This document shows, piece after piece, positions 8,000-17,683 of a DNA stretch of 64,000 nucleotides. This DNA is from Leptotrichia hofstadii (GTDB lineage: Bacteria > Fusobacteriota > Fusobacteriia > Fusobacteriales > Leptotrichiaceae). The translations under genes and the position numbers were made by a program. The stretch spans positions 62,001 to 126,000 of the forward strand of contig NZ_AP019823.1 of NCBI RefSeq assembly GCF_007990525.1. The letters run 5' to 3'. How positions within the stretch are numbered: position 1 is the stretch's first letter; every line of letters starts with the position of its first letter. A model generated the notes under the pieces. That model made no database searches. It saw only the letters and a program-made list of their open reading frames with translations, and was not told the DNA's origin.

Positions 8000-9694
8000 T
8001 TACAAATTCATATCATCGACATTATCCAGATATTCCTTAATTTTTGGAATTACGGACGCTAATGTTCCTTCTTCAAATGGATTTTTTAAATTAGCAGATT
8101 TCATAAGTTCAAAGAATGACTTGCTTCCTCCAAGTTTGCACAGATTCAAATAATCCTTCCAAGCTTTTTCCCTGTCTTCCCTTGATTTTATCCAGAATTG
8201 AAAAGCGCAGACTTGTGCTAAAGTGTAGTCGATGTAGTAAAATGGCGAGCTAAAAATATGCCCTTGTCTAAACCAGAAAATTCCATTTTTCAATTCATCA
8301 GCTTCTCCGTAATCTCTAGTTGGTAAATATTTTTTCTCAATTTCAAGCCATTTTTCACGACGCTGTTGTGGCGTAACTTCTGGATTTTCATAAACCCAGT
8401 GCTGGAATTCATCTACAGTTACTCCATAAGGAATGAATAAAAGAGCTTCTGACAAATGAATAAATTTATATTTTTCTGTATCGTTTTCAAAGAATAGTTT
8501 CATCCACGGCCAAGTCAAAAATTCCATACTCATTGAATGAATTTCGCAAGCCTCGTAAGTTGGCCATAAATATTCAGGCACATCAAAACCTCGGCTTTGG
8601 TAAACTTGAAAAGCATGCCCCGCTTCGTGCGTCAAAACATCGATATCATGTGCAGTCCCATTAAAATTGGCAAAAATAAATGGAGCCTTGTATTCTGGAA
8701 TATAAGTGCAGTATCCGCCACTCATTTTCCCCTTTTTAGAAAGCAAGTCAAGCAAATTATTTTCAGTCATAAATGTAAAAAAATCATCAGTTTCCTTCGA
8801 CAATTCCTTATACATTGTTTTACCATGATTTAAAATCCATTCAGGTGAACCATGTGGATCGGCATTTCCAGAATTAAATTTTATAGACTCGTCATAAAAT
8901 CTAAGTTTTTCAACACCAAGCCTTTTTTCCTGTCTTTTACGAAGTTCAGTATGCAGTGGAACAATGTTTTCAAGTACTTGCTTTCTGTAACCTTCTACCA
9001 TTTTTGCATCGTATTCAAGCCTTGAAAGTTGTTTATACCCAAATTCCACATAATTTTTGTATCCCATTTTCTGTGCCATTTTAGTTCTCACTTTTACAAG
9101 CGAATCATAAATATTGTCAAATTCTTCTTGATTTTCAGCAAAAAATTGAGCTACTTTCTTTGCGGCTTCAATTCTGACATTTCGGTCCTTTGATTGAGTG
9201 TAAGGAACCATTTGCGACAAATTAAGCTCTTTTCCGTCAAAATCAATTTTCGCGCTGGCAATCAATTTTGAATATTTGCTTGACAATCTATTTTCCTCCT
9301 GTGCATCTGGAATAATCTCGTTCGAGAAAACTTTCAATGTATTTTCTGCCAAGTCGAACAGCAATTTCCCGTATTTCTTGATGAGTTCAGCTTTAAATTT
9401 TGAATTGACAAGCGCTTTATAAAAATCATTAGTAAATCCAAATAAAATTGGACTAATTTCATCCATATACTCATTTTCCTTATCATAAAATTCATCATTT
9501 GTATCAATGCTATGACGAATAGAAACAAGCGTCTGCATAGTTTCAATATGGTTTCTCAACTTTATAATTTTATCAAATGCTTCAATTTGTCCCTCCATAT
9601 TTTCTGCCCTTTCAAAACTATCTATTAGTTCTGAAAATTCTCCTTTTATTTTTTCCAAGTCCAAATGTTCGTATTTGTAATTATTAAAATTCAT
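8000..9694 (-). CDS. M3 family oligoendopeptidase (PepF-like)
   Basis: A cytoplasmic zinc metallopeptidase that degrades oligopeptides, consistent with the peptide uptake system elsewhere in the window. The 564 residues are typical of the M3B oligoendopeptidase F group. The zinc site is HEAGH at about residue 356 in THEAGHAFQVYQSR. The downstream glutamate lies in the YEACEIHSMSMEFLTWPW block. The helical N-terminal half is typical of the family. A promoter lies at 9732-9760, and GGAGG precedes the ATG at 9694. It is transcribed away from the divergent integrase gene and appears monocistronic. Confidence 0.92.
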   Translation of the reverse strand: MNFNNYKYEHLDLEKIKGEFSELIDSFERAENMEGQIEAFDKIIKLRNHIETMQTLVSIRHSIDTNDEFYDKENEYMDEISPILFGFTNDFYKALVNSKFKAELIKKYGKLLFDLAENTLKVFSNEIIPDAQEENRLSSKYSKLIASAKIDFDGKELNLSQMVPYTQSKDRNVRIEAAKKVAQFFAENQEEFDNIYDSLVKVRTKMAQKMGYKNYVEFGYKQLSRLEYDAKMVEGYRKQVLENIVPLHTELRKRQEKRLGVEKLRFYDESIKFNSGNADPHGSPEWILNHGKTMYKELSKETDDFFTFMTENNLLDLLSKKGKMSGGYCTYIPEYKAPFIFANFNGTAHDIDVLTHEAGHAFQVYQSRGFDVPEYLWPTYEACEIHSMSMEFLTWPWMKLFFENDTEKYKFIHLSEALLFIPYGVTVDEFQHWVYENPEVTPQQRREKWLEIEKKYLPTRDYGEADELKNGIFWFRQGHIFSSPFYYIDYTLAQVCAFQFWIKSREDREKAWKDYLNLCKLGGSKSFFELMKSANLKNPFEEGTLASVIPKIKEYLDNVDDMNL

Positions 9695-9731
9695 AATTTT
9701 TTTCCTCCATATTTTTTATTTTTATAAGTTT

Positions 9732-9760
9732 AGTATATCAAATTTTGAATAAAATAACAA
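9732..9760 (-). promoter_or_regulatory. Promoter of the M3 peptidase gene
   Basis: TTGTTA (9760-9755), 17-nt spacer, TATACT (9737-9732) on the minus strand. Confidence 0.7.
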
Positions 9761-9931
9761 TTTTGTGATGAAAACCTTTCAAAGATTCAAGCTATAATAC
9801 TCAAACTTCATAATTATATATTTTTGATAATCTATTATAGTAATTTAAATTTATTTTAAATTTTATTTTTAAAGTTGTATTACTGTGTTGTAACCCTTGT
9901 TTTTAACATTTTTTGAAATGGGAGGACTAAA

Positions 9932-10912
9932 ATGAAAATAAAATCAGAATTAACAAAAAAGGAAATGACTGTGGCAAAATGTATGGACATTTGGATAGAA
10001 AACGAACATAACTATATAAAAGAATCTACCTATGCCCTATATTTGACAATTATTGAAAAACATTTGAAAGTTTATTTTAAAAATAGAAAAATAAGCACAA
10101 TTTCCAATAAGGATCTGCAGTCTTTTATTTTGGACAAGCTGAATGATGGAAAATTGAATGGAAATGGAGGTTTATCGAGAAAAACTGTAAAGGATATGGT
10201 AACAGTGCTAAATGCAGTTCTTAATTTTGCAATAAAAAGAGAAATAATAAAAAAGACTCAATTTGAATATAAAATTCCAAAAGATGAAAAAGTTGAAAAA
10301 ATGGAAGTTTTTGATTCTGAGGAAAGAATGAAAATTTTTGAATATATAAAAAAGAACATGAATTGCCGTACAGCTGGAATACTTCTTTGCCTATGCACGG
10401 GGCTTAGGATAGGAGAAATATGTGCATTGCGATGGAAGGAGGTTGATATGGCAAGGGGAATTATCAGCATAAACCACACGATACAGCGAATCTACTTAAG
10501 CAACGCCAAAAAAAGCGAAGTAATAATTTCCGAACCGAAAACGCAAAGCTCCAAACGAAAGATTCCGATAGCAAGAGAACTTATTCCTGTTCTAGAAAAA
10601 TTTAAGTCAGAAGACGGGAATTACGTTATTTCAGGAACAGAAAAATATATTGAGCCACGGACATATAGAAAATTCTTCAAAAAAATGCTAGGCTTTTTAA
10701 AAATAAGAAAATTAAGATTCCATTCGTTAAGGCACACCTTTGCCACACAGGCGATAGAACTTGGAATAGACTGCAAGACTGTATCTGAAATACTGGGACA
10801 TTCAACTGTCAGCATTACATTAAATTTGTATGTCCATCCAGATCTTGACCATAAGAAAAAATGTATGAACATAATTTTTGATAATATGGTACAACAGCAA
10901 CCAAAAGATTAA
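9932..10912 (+). CDS. Tyrosine recombinase / integrase
   Basis: A site-specific recombinase of the phage-integrase family, 326 residues. The N-terminal SAM-like core-binding domain (about residues 10-110) begins at MTVAKCMDIWIENEHNYIKE. The catalytic domain carries the first arginine in CTGLRIGEICALRW, HSLRHTFATQ (His-x-x-Arg), the histidine of LGHSTVSIT and the nucleophile tyrosine in LNLYVHPD. The active-site set is complete, so the enzyme looks functional. GGGAGG precedes the ATG. No excisionase or phage genes lie beside it, and no att repeat was found by eye. It stands at the left edge of the polysaccharide locus and may be a relic of how that locus arrived, or a genomic invertase. Confidence 0.93.
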   Translation: MKIKSELTKKEMTVAKCMDIWIENEHNYIKESTYALYLTIIEKHLKVYFKNRKISTISNKDLQSFILDKLNDGKLNGNGGLSRKTVKDMVTVLNAVLNFAIKREIIKKTQFEYKIPKDEKVEKMEVFDSEERMKIFEYIKKNMNCRTAGILLCLCTGLRIGEICALRWKEVDMARGIISINHTIQRIYLSNAKKSEVIISEPKTQSSKRKIPIARELIPVLEKFKSEDGNYVISGTEKYIEPRTYRKFFKKMLGFLKIRKLRFHSLRHTFATQAIELGIDCKTVSEILGHSTVSITLNLYVHPDLDHKKKCMNIIFDNMVQQQPKD

Positions 10913-11045
10913 AAAAATAATCATAAAATTCTAAAAAATGAAAAAACAAGGCTACAGCAAGTACAGTAATACGGCTTTTAAAAATCAAAAATTAAAATAC
11001 TTTTAAATTCGATTTCTTTTATGTATTTTCACATGAAAAACTATC

Positions 11046-11074
11046 TTGAATTTGCTGTCGAAATATGCTATACT
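11046..11074 (+). promoter_or_regulatory. Promoter of the polysaccharide locus
   Basis: TTGAAT (11046-11051), 17-nt spacer ending TGC, TATACT (11069-11074). It is the only strong plus-strand promoter seen between the integrase and the first polysaccharide gene, and it leaves a leader of about 130 nt. Confidence 0.7.
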
Positions 11075-11138
11075 TACAGCGTAATTATTTGTTAAAAGAA
11101 TACACTTGCTTAATTCAATTAAAAAATTAAAATATTTA

Positions 11139-11186
11139 GACAGTTGCTAATTAAAATGTATTTTTTAAATAAAAAAATTAACTGTC
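11139..11186 (+). promoter_or_regulatory. Leader hairpin before the polysaccharide genes
   Basis: GACAGTT (11139-11145) pairs with AACTGTC (11180-11186). It could extend through AATT segments inside the loop. It lies in the 5' leader just before the SD GGTGAGG of the first gene. A regulatory role is only a guess. Confidence 0.4.
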
Positions 11187-11210
11187 TGTTTAAGGTGAGG
11201 ATGAATAATT

Positions 11211-12506
11211 ATGAAAATAAATAAAGATATTTACATACGGATATTATATATATTTATTTTATATTCACTTTATAACTTTTTGCTAGATAAATACGACTAT
11301 GTAATAAAATATTTGACAAGTTTCATCTTTATCATATATATATTTACAAAATTTATATTTGGACAGCTGGATTTTTATGCAGAACGTTTCAGGCTAAAAG
11401 ATATTTTCATAAATTTTGGAATTAATATTGTCTTTTCGATAACTCTGTATGCCTTTTGGAAACGTTTTGACATTTTCAATATGTTTGCGCTGCTGTTCCT
11501 GTTTCAAGTGATTTTCAGAAGAATAGTATGCTCGCTCTACATGAAGAAGAAAAATGTGCTCATATTTGGGTCAAATCATATAGAAAATAATATTCAGGAG
11601 GACATTATAAGATCCCTTGACTATAATTATGTCGGATATATTTCCAACAACAAAAGCAGAGCGACAGAATATCTTATTGGAAGTTACGAACAGATGGAGG
11701 AAATTATTTACCAAAAAAAAATTGATATTCTTGTAATTGTAAAAGATATAAAAAGCCCTGGCTTTAAAAAATATATGAAACGCATTTTTGACTTGAAGAT
11801 AAATGGGCTTAAAATAATGAATTATGAAGAATTTAATGAAGATATCCAAAAAAAAATTGATATAAATAAAATAAACGAGGAATGGCTTCTCCAGTCAAAC
11901 GGATTTGACATTCTAAATAACGAAGTGCAAAGGAATATAAAGCGTGGGATGGACTTGATGCTTGCACTGATATTGATGGTTATTCTTTCTCCGCTTGCGT
12001 TAATAGTTTCAATAATTATTAAACTGGAATCAAAAGGTCCTGTCATATTCAAGCAGATGCGCATAGGTGAAAATATGCGTCCCTTCAAGGTATATAAGTT
12101 TCGAAGCATGAGGCTCCATGATCCGGAAAAATATTCAAAATACACTTTGGATAACGACAGCAGAGTTACCAAGTTTGGCAAGTTTATAAGAAAAACAAGA
12201 ATTGACGAACTTCCGCAGCTCTGGAACATATTGAAGGGTACAATGAGCTTTGTTGGACCGCGTCCTGAATGGGATATTCTTGCAAAAGATTACGCAAGGC
12301 AAATACATTATTATAACCTTAGGCATCTTATAAAACCTGGAATAACAGGCTGGGCTCAAGTGATGTTTCCGTATGGGGAAAGCTTAGATGATGCAAAAAA
12401 AAAGCTGGAATATGATTTATATTATTTAAAACATCAGGATTTTATACTTGATGTGCTTGTTGTCGCAAAAACGGCAAAAGCTGTATTTTTTGGAAAAGGA
12501 AAATAA
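11211..12506 (+). CDS. Undecaprenyl-phosphate sugar phosphotransferase (initiating transferase)
   Basis: Starts a polysaccharide repeat by moving a sugar phosphate onto the lipid carrier at the inner membrane. The 431 residues show an N-terminal membrane domain (segments within about residues 1-110), then a CoA-binding-like region (VLIFGSNHIENN). The catalytic C-terminal bacterial sugar transferase domain follows, with KRGMDLMLALILM, a membrane-entering helix, GPVIFKQMRIGE, FKVYKFRSM, IRKTRIDELPQLWN and SFVGPRPEW. The layout matches WbaP/EpsL-type enzymes. The sugar (glucose or galactose) cannot be told from sequence alone. It is the first gene of the locus, with a promoter at 11046. Confidence 0.93.
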   Translation: MKINKDIYIRILYIFILYSLYNFLLDKYDYVIKYLTSFIFIIYIFTKFIFGQLDFYAERFRLKDIFINFGINIVFSITLYAFWKRFDIFNMFALLFLFQVIFRRIVCSLYMKKKNVLIFGSNHIENNIQEDIIRSLDYNYVGYISNNKSRATEYLIGSYEQMEEIIYQKKIDILVIVKDIKSPGFKKYMKRIFDLKINGLKIMNYEEFNEDIQKKIDINKINEEWLLQSNGFDILNNEVQRNIKRGMDLMLALILMVILSPLALIVSIIIKLESKGPVIFKQMRIGENMRPFKVYKFRSMRLHDPEKYSKYTLDNDSRVTKFGKFIRKTRIDELPQLWNILKGTMSFVGPRPEWDILAKDYARQIHYYNLRHLIKPGITGWAQVMFPYGESLDDAKKKLEYDLYYLKHQDFILDVLVVAKTAKAVFFGKGK

Positions 12507-12529
12507 ACTAAATTTCGAGGAGGATTCTC

Positions 12530-13390
12530 ATGAAAGGAATTATTTTAGCTGGAGGAAGCGGAACTAGGCTGTATCCTCTGACAAAGTCGATTTCAAAACA
12601 GATTATGCCAATTTATGATAAGCCAATGATTTATTATCCTTTATCTGTGCTTATGCTTGCAAATATAAAGGATATTTTGATAATTTCTACACCAAGGGAT
12701 TTACCGTTGTTCCGAGAACTTTTAGGCGATGGAAGTGATTTGGGAATAAATCTGGAATATAAGATTCAAGAAAATCCAAATGGACTTGCAGAAGCATTTT
12801 TAATTGGCGAAGAATTTATTGGTAATGATAATGTGGCTCTAATTCTGGGCGATAATATATTTTATGGAAGCGGGTTTACAGGTCTGGTTGAAGAATCTGC
12901 AAAGTTAAAAGAAGGAGCAATAATATTTGGATATCCTGTAAAGGATCCTAGAGCTTACGGAGTAGTTGAATTTGATGAAAACGGAAAAGCTATCTCTTTG
13001 GAGGAAAAGCCTGAAAATCCAAAATCAAATTATGCAATTCCAGGACTCTACTTCTACGATAACACAGTAATTCAAAAAGCTAAAACTATAAAGCCTTCCG
13101 CAAGAGGCGAACTTGAAATCACAGCCGTAAACGAGCTGTATCTTTCTGAAGGCAAGCTGAATGTAAAAAATTTAGGAAGAGGGATTGCGTGGCTTGATAC
13201 AGGGACTCACGAAGCGCTGCTGGAAGCCGCTAATTACGTGGAAGCTATCCAAAAGCGACAAGGATTTTACGTCGCATGTCTTGAAGAAATAGCCTACACT
13301 AAAAAATGGATAACCAAAAAGCAGCTGGAAAAACTGGCAGAACCAATGCTAAAGACAGAATATGGGCAATATTTGCTGAGCTTAGGGTAA
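12530..13390 (+). CDS. rfbA: Glucose-1-phosphate thymidylyltransferase
   Basis: Makes dTDP-glucose from glucose-1-phosphate and dTTP, the first step to dTDP-L-rhamnose. The 286 residues show [20 protein letters not shown], the nucleotide-binding loop, [18 protein letters not shown] and [20 protein letters not shown], ending with the helical C-terminal segment. GAGGAGG precedes the ATG. rfbD lies at the far end of the locus, 14 kb away. rfbB and rfbC are not in this window. Confidence 0.96.
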   Translation: MKGIILAGGSGTRLYPLTKSISKQIMPIYDKPMIYYPLSVLMLANIKDILIISTPRDLPLFRELLGDGSDLGINLEYKIQENPNGLAEAFLIGEEFIGNDNVALILGDNIFYGSGFTGLVEESAKLKEGAIIFGYPVKDPRAYGVVEFDENGKAISLEEKPENPKSNYAIPGLYFYDNTVIQKAKTIKPSARGELEITAVNELYLSEGKLNVKNLGRGIAWLDTGTHEALLEAANYVEAIQKRQGFYVACLEEIAYTKKWITKKQLEKLAEPMLKTEYGQYLLSLG

Positions 13391-13430
13391 TCCATGTTTA
13401 TAAATCATAGAAAGTGAAAGTGAGAAGTTA

Positions 13431-14192
13431 ATGGAGTTATTTAAATATAAAGATCTTATAAAAGAATTAGTTGTTAGGGACATAAAAGTAAAATATAAAA
13501 AATCAGTTTTGGGGATATTATGGAGTATTTTAAATCCCCTTTTAATGATGATAGTTCTATCGATTGTTTTTTCGGAAATTTTTAAATCTTCAACTAAAAA
13601 TTTCCCTCTGTATCTCATTACTGGGCAGGTAATTTTTAATTTTTTTTCAGAATCTACTAATATGTCTATGATGTCAATACTTGGAAATGGAGGTCTTATA
13701 AAAAAGGTTTATCTGCCTAAGTATATTTTTCCACTTTCTAAAACCTTATTTGGATTAGTAAATTTAATTTTTTCTTTAATCGCGGTATTTATAGTTATTT
13801 TGTTTACAAAACAGAAAATAGGAATATCAAGTTTTTTTATTCCTTTATTATTTATATACGTTACCATATTTAGTTTAGGGATAGGATTCATCCTTTCAAG
13901 TACGGCAGTATTTTTTAGGGATATACTTCATCTGTATAGTATTCTATTAATAGTCTGGAACTATCTGACACCAGTTTTTTATCCTTTGGAAATAGTGCCT
14001 TATAAATATAGAAATTTTATTTCTCTGAATCCTATGACTTATTATGTAGAGTATTTTAGAAAAATTTTGCTGTATAATGAAATTCCAGATTTAAATTTAA
14101 ATTTTATATGTTTTTTTGTTTCAATAATATCTCTTGTAATTGGAATATTGGTATTTAGAAAAAATCAAAATAAATTTATTTTGTTTATATAG
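13431..14192 (+). CDS. Polysaccharide ABC exporter permease (Wzm/TagG type)
   Basis: An inner-membrane channel that exports a lipid-linked polysaccharide with the ATPase encoded next. The 253 residues have an N-terminal amphipathic start with RDIKVKYKKSVLGILWSILNPL, a hallmark of the Wzm/TagG/RfbA exporters. About six membrane segments follow, and the NPMTYYVEYFRKILLYN block lies near residue 205. The base composition is more AT-rich than rfbA just upstream. It was probably acquired together with the ATPase gene, which starts 27 bp downstream. Confidence 0.92.
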   Translation: MELFKYKDLIKELVVRDIKVKYKKSVLGILWSILNPLLMMIVLSIVFSEIFKSSTKNFPLYLITGQVIFNFFSESTNMSMMSILGNGGLIKKVYLPKYIFPLSKTLFGLVNLIFSLIAVFIVILFTKQKIGISSFFIPLLFIYVTIFSLGIGFILSSTAVFFRDILHLYSILLIVWNYLTPVFYPLEIVPYKYRNFISLNPMTYYVEYFRKILLYNEIPDLNLNFICFFVSIISLVIGILVFRKNQNKFILFI

Positions 14193-14219
14193 CACACACA
14201 ATAAAAGCGAGGTATATGA

Positions 14220-14939
14220 ATGATTGAATTAAAAAATGTTAGTTTAAAATACAATATGAGTAAAGAAAAAGTACTTTCTTTTAAGGAATACATCATAAAA
14301 TTTATAAAAAATGAATTACATTATGAGGAGTTCTGGGCATTAAAAAATATAACTATGAAAATAGAAAAAGGTGAAGTTGTAGGTTTAGTAGGCTTTAATG
14401 GAGCAGGAAAAAGTACTCTTTTAAAAATTATTTCTCAAATAATAGAACCTACAACAGGAACAGTGAAAGTCAATGGGAAAATATCACCGCTCATAGAGTT
14501 GGGAACAGGGTTTGACTTTGATTTGACAGCTAGAGAAAACATATATCTTAACGGTTATATATTAGGATATAGTAAAAAATTTATTAATAAAAGTTTTGAA
14601 GAAATAGTTGATTTTGCAGAACTTAGTGAATTTATTGATGTTCCATTAAAGAATTTTTCTTCTGGAATGGTAGCAAGATTGGGATTTGCAATATCTACGA
14701 TTGTAAAACCTGATATTTTGATAGTAGACGAAATTTTATCGGTTGGAGATTTTAAATTTCAAGAAAAAAGTTTAAATAAAATAAAATCCATGATGAAAGA
14801 TGGGGTAACAGTACTTATGGTGTCCCACTCATTAGATCAGATAGAGAAAATGTGTAACAGGGTAGTTTGGCTTGAAAATGGAAGTATTAAAAAAATAGGC
14901 TTAACAAAAGAAATATGCAGTGAATATAAAAACAGTTGA
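14220..14939 (+). CDS. Polysaccharide ABC exporter ATPase (Wzt/TagH type)
   Basis: The 239-residue ATPase partner of the preceding permease. Walker A is GFNGAGKST, the signature is NFSSGMVARLGFA, Walker B is DILIVDEILSVGD, and the switch is VSHSLDQIE. The insert LLKIISQIIEPTTGTVKVNG and the LGTGFDFDLTARENIYLNG loop are characteristic of O-antigen and teichoic acid exporters. It ends right after the nucleotide-binding domain. The C-terminal carbohydrate-binding domain of some Wzt proteins is absent, so export should not depend on recognition of a terminal glycan cap. Confidence 0.92.
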   Translation: MIELKNVSLKYNMSKEKVLSFKEYIIKFIKNELHYEEFWALKNITMKIEKGEVVGLVGFNGAGKSTLLKIISQIIEPTTGTVKVNGKISPLIELGTGFDFDLTARENIYLNGYILGYSKKFINKSFEEIVDFAELSEFIDVPLKNFSSGMVARLGFAISTIVKPDILIVDEILSVGDFKFQEKSLNKIKSMMKDGVTVLMVSHSLDQIEKMCNRVVWLENGSIKKIGLTKEICSEYKNS

Positions 14940-14955
14940 ATTTATAGGAGGAGAG

Positions 14956-15789
14956 ATGAAGATACTGGTAACAGGAGCTAATGGTTATATTGGAAAAAAT
15001 GTTGTAAAGTGGCTATTAGATAACAAAAATGATGTTCTAGCAACAGATATTAATTTAGATAAAGTTGATGAAAGAGCTGAAAAACTAGTTGTTAATTTAT
15101 TTGAAAATATAGACGAGCATTTAGAAAAGTTTAAAGACATTGATGCGTGCATTCATTTAGCTTGGAGAAATGGATTTGTTCACAATTCGATAACACATCT
15201 TCAGGATATATCAAAACATTATGAATTTTTAGAAAAAATAAGTAAAATTGGAATAAAAAACATAAATGTTATAGGAACAATGCATGAAATAGGATATTGG
15301 GAAGGAGAAATAAATGAAGATACTCCAACGAATCCTATTTCTTTTTATGGAATAGCAAAAAATACATTGAGACAATCACTAAAAATTTTAGAAAAATCAG
15401 AAAATATCGAATTAAAATGGTTAAGAGTTTATTATATTCAAGGAGATGACAGAAATAATAACTCAATTTTTTCAAAAATTCTTCAAAAAGAAGAAGAGGG
15501 GGCAGAGAAGTTTCCTTTTACTACAGGGATAAATAAATATGATTTCATCAATGTATTCAAATTAGCAGAGATGATTTCAAAAGCTTCCTTACAAACTGAA
15601 ATAAAAGGAATTATAAACTGTTGCTCAGGTAAGGCAATTAGTTTGAAAGATAAAGTTGAAAGTTTTTTATTGGAAAATAATTTGAAAATAAAATTAGAGT
15701 ATGGAGTTTTTCCTGACAGGGAATATGATTCTCCTGCATTATGGGGAAATAATGAAAAAATAAAAGAAATAATAAATAAGGGAGAATAG
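14956..15789 (+). CDS. NAD-dependent sugar epimerase/dehydratase
   Basis: An extended short-chain dehydrogenase acting on a nucleotide sugar. The Rossmann start is MKILVTGANGYIGKNVVKWL (GxxGxxG), and the catalytic pair is YGIAK (YxxxK) near residue 133. Mid-sequence motifs are otherwise weakly conserved, so the exact reaction (4-epimerase, reductase or dehydratase) is open. An upstream in-frame ATG at 14920 lies inside the end of the ATPase gene. The start at 14956 is preferred because AGGAGGAG lies directly before it and the Rossmann motif begins at once. Confidence 0.85.
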   Translation: MKILVTGANGYIGKNVVKWLLDNKNDVLATDINLDKVDERAEKLVVNLFENIDEHLEKFKDIDACIHLAWRNGFVHNSITHLQDISKHYEFLEKISKIGIKNINVIGTMHEIGYWEGEINEDTPTNPISFYGIAKNTLRQSLKILEKSENIELKWLRVYYIQGDDRNNNSIFSKILQKEEEGAEKFPFTTGINKYDFINVFKLAEMISKASLQTEIKGIINCCSGKAISLKDKVESFLLENNLKIKLEYGVFPDREYDSPALWGNNEKIKEIINKGE

Positions 15790-15793
15790 GTAA

Positions 15794-17683
15794 ATGAAAA
15801 GAGTTGCAATATATTTTTTCTATGATAAGGACGGGGTGGTTGACAGATATGTAAATTATTTTTTAGAAGACTTTAAACAAAATCTAGACAGACTGATAGT
15901 TGTATGTAATGGTAAATTAACGCCAGAAGGAAGAGAAGAATTTTCTAAATATACTAATGAGATAATTGTAAGAGAAAATAAGGGATTTGATGTTTGGGCA
16001 TATAAAGAAGGTATAGAATACATCGGCTGGGATAATTTAAAAAATTATGATGAATTAATTATGTTAAATATGACTATTATGGGACCTATTTACTCATTTA
16101 AGGAAATGTTTGATGAAATGGACAGCAGAAAAGAGCTTGACTTTTGGGGAATAACGAAATTTCATAAATTTCCAGTTGATCCATGGGGATTGATAAAATA
16201 CGGATATATTCCAGAGCATATACAGTCACATTTCATAGCAGTAAGAAATCCAATGCTTACAAGTTATGAATTTAAACAGCATTGGGAAAAAATGAGAATG
16301 ATAAATACATATTTTGAAAGTGTTTCCTATCATGAGTCTATTTTTACAAAAAAATTTAATGATAAAGGATTCAAATCAGATAGCTATATAAATAGTGATG
16401 ATTTAAAAGATTTTACAGATCATCCAATAATAGATTACCCTAAAAAAATAATAGAGGAAAAAAGATGTCCTATTTTTAAAAGAAGATCCTTTTTTAATCC
16501 TTATGATGATTTTTTAACACGTAGTATGGGGAGATCTTCTCTGGAACTATTCAAATATATTGAAGAGAATACAAGTTATGATGTAAATCTTATATGGGAT
16601 AATATACTAAGAGTTGAAAACATGTATGATATAAAAAATACTTTACACCTTAACTATAATCTTCCATCAAATTACAGCTTACTAAAAGATAACGATTCAA
16701 AAAAAATAGGATTATTCTTTCATATTTATTTTGAAGATTTAATTGAAGAATGTTTTAATTATGCTTCAAATATGCCTGAATACGTTGATATTTTTATAAC
16801 GACAGATAAAGAAAGTAAAAAAATAAAAATAGAAAATAAATTTTCAGAACTAAAAAATAAAGTAGATATTAAAATAATAGAAAACAGGGGAAGAGATGTG
16901 AGTGCTTTTCTAGTTCCAAATAGAGAAGAGATTTTAAAATATGATATAGCATGTTTTGCTCATGATAAAAAAACAAAGCAACTTCACCCTGAATTAAAAG
17001 GTGAAGAATTTAAATATAAATGTCTTGAAAATATACTGGGCAATAAAAATTTTGTTAATAACATAATAAATTTATTTGTTGAAAACCCTAGGTTAGGATT
17101 ACTATCTCCACCAGCCCCTAACCATGCAGAATTTTATGGAAACCTTGGAAGGGAATGGGGAGAAAACTACGATATAACAGTAGAATTTTTAAAAGATTTA
17201 AAGATTGAAATAAATGTCGACAAGGGTAAAGCTCCGATTGCACCTTATGGAACAATGTTTTGGTTCAGACCAAAAGCAATGAAAAAATTACTAGAAAAAA
17301 CTTGGAAATACGAAGATTTTCCTAAGGAACCAAATAAAATAGACGGAACACTGCTTCATGCAATAGAAAGAGCATATCCTTTTGTTGTTCAGGAAGCTGG
17401 ATTTTATTCAGCGAATGTTTTAAATGAAGACTTTACAAGAGTAGAAATGACAAATCTAGGTTTTATGCTTTCATCATTAAATAAGATGTTGTATTCAAAT
17501 AAATTATTTCAACATTATGGAATGCAATATTTTTTATTAGATTTTATGAAGAAAACATTGGGAGGAAAGCTAAGATTCCGTAATCTTTTAAAAATGTTTA
17601 TTATTTCTAAAATGCCAGAAGGAATGAGAAATTTTTTAATAAAAATTAGAAATAAATTTAGAAGGAGAAAAAATGAAAATTAA
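15794..17683 (+). CDS. RgpF-like rhamnan synthesis protein
   Basis: A 629-residue protein related to RgpF of streptococcal rhamnose-glucose polysaccharide synthesis, probably a glycosyltransferase acting at the cytoplasmic face. The N-terminal half carries RVAIYFFYDKDGVVDRYV and ENKGFDVWAYKEG. The second half repeats the theme with KKIGLFFHIYFEDLIEECF and ENRGRDVSAFLVP. It then has CFAHDKKTKQ, GLLSPPAPNH and PYGTMFWFRPKAM, all typical of the family. The two similar motifs suggest two related domains. It starts 4 bp after the epimerase stop. The presence of rfbA and rfbD supports rhamnose as a substrate. Confidence 0.85.
   Translation: MKRVAIYFFYDKDGVVDRYVNYFLEDFKQNLDRLIVVCNGKLTPEGREEFSKYTNEIIVRENKGFDVWAYKEGIEYIGWDNLKNYDELIMLNMTIMGPIYSFKEMFDEMDSRKELDFWGITKFHKFPVDPWGLIKYGYIPEHIQSHFIAVRNPMLTSYEFKQHWEKMRMINTYFESVSYHESIFTKKFNDKGFKSDSYINSDDLKDFTDHPIIDYPKKIIEEKRCPIFKRRSFFNPYDDFLTRSMGRSSLELFKYIEENTSYDVNLIWDNILRVENMYDIKNTLHLNYNLPSNYSLLKDNDSKKIGLFFHIYFEDLIEECFNYASNMPEYVDIFITTDKESKKIKIENKFSELKNKVDIKIIENRGRDVSAFLVPNREEILKYDIACFAHDKKTKQLHPELKGEEFKYKCLENILGNKNFVNNIINLFVENPRLGLLSPPAPNHAEFYGNLGREWGENYDITVEFLKDLKIEINVDKGKAPIAPYGTMFWFRPKAMKKLLEKTWKYEDFPKEPNKIDGTLLHAIERAYPFVVQEAGFYSANVLNEDFTRVEMTNLGFMLSSLNKMLYSNKLFQHYGMQYFLLDFMKKTLGGKLRFRNLLKMFIISKMPEGMRNFLIKIRNKFRRRKNEN

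Noticed and set aside
10913-11045. Attachment site or tRNA end next to the integrase
   Set aside because: No tRNA fold and no direct repeat partner could be found near the other end of the locus.
11571-12359. Several minus-strand open frames inside the initiating transferase gene
   Set aside because: They have no SD and no family resemblance, and the plus-strand protein is convincing.
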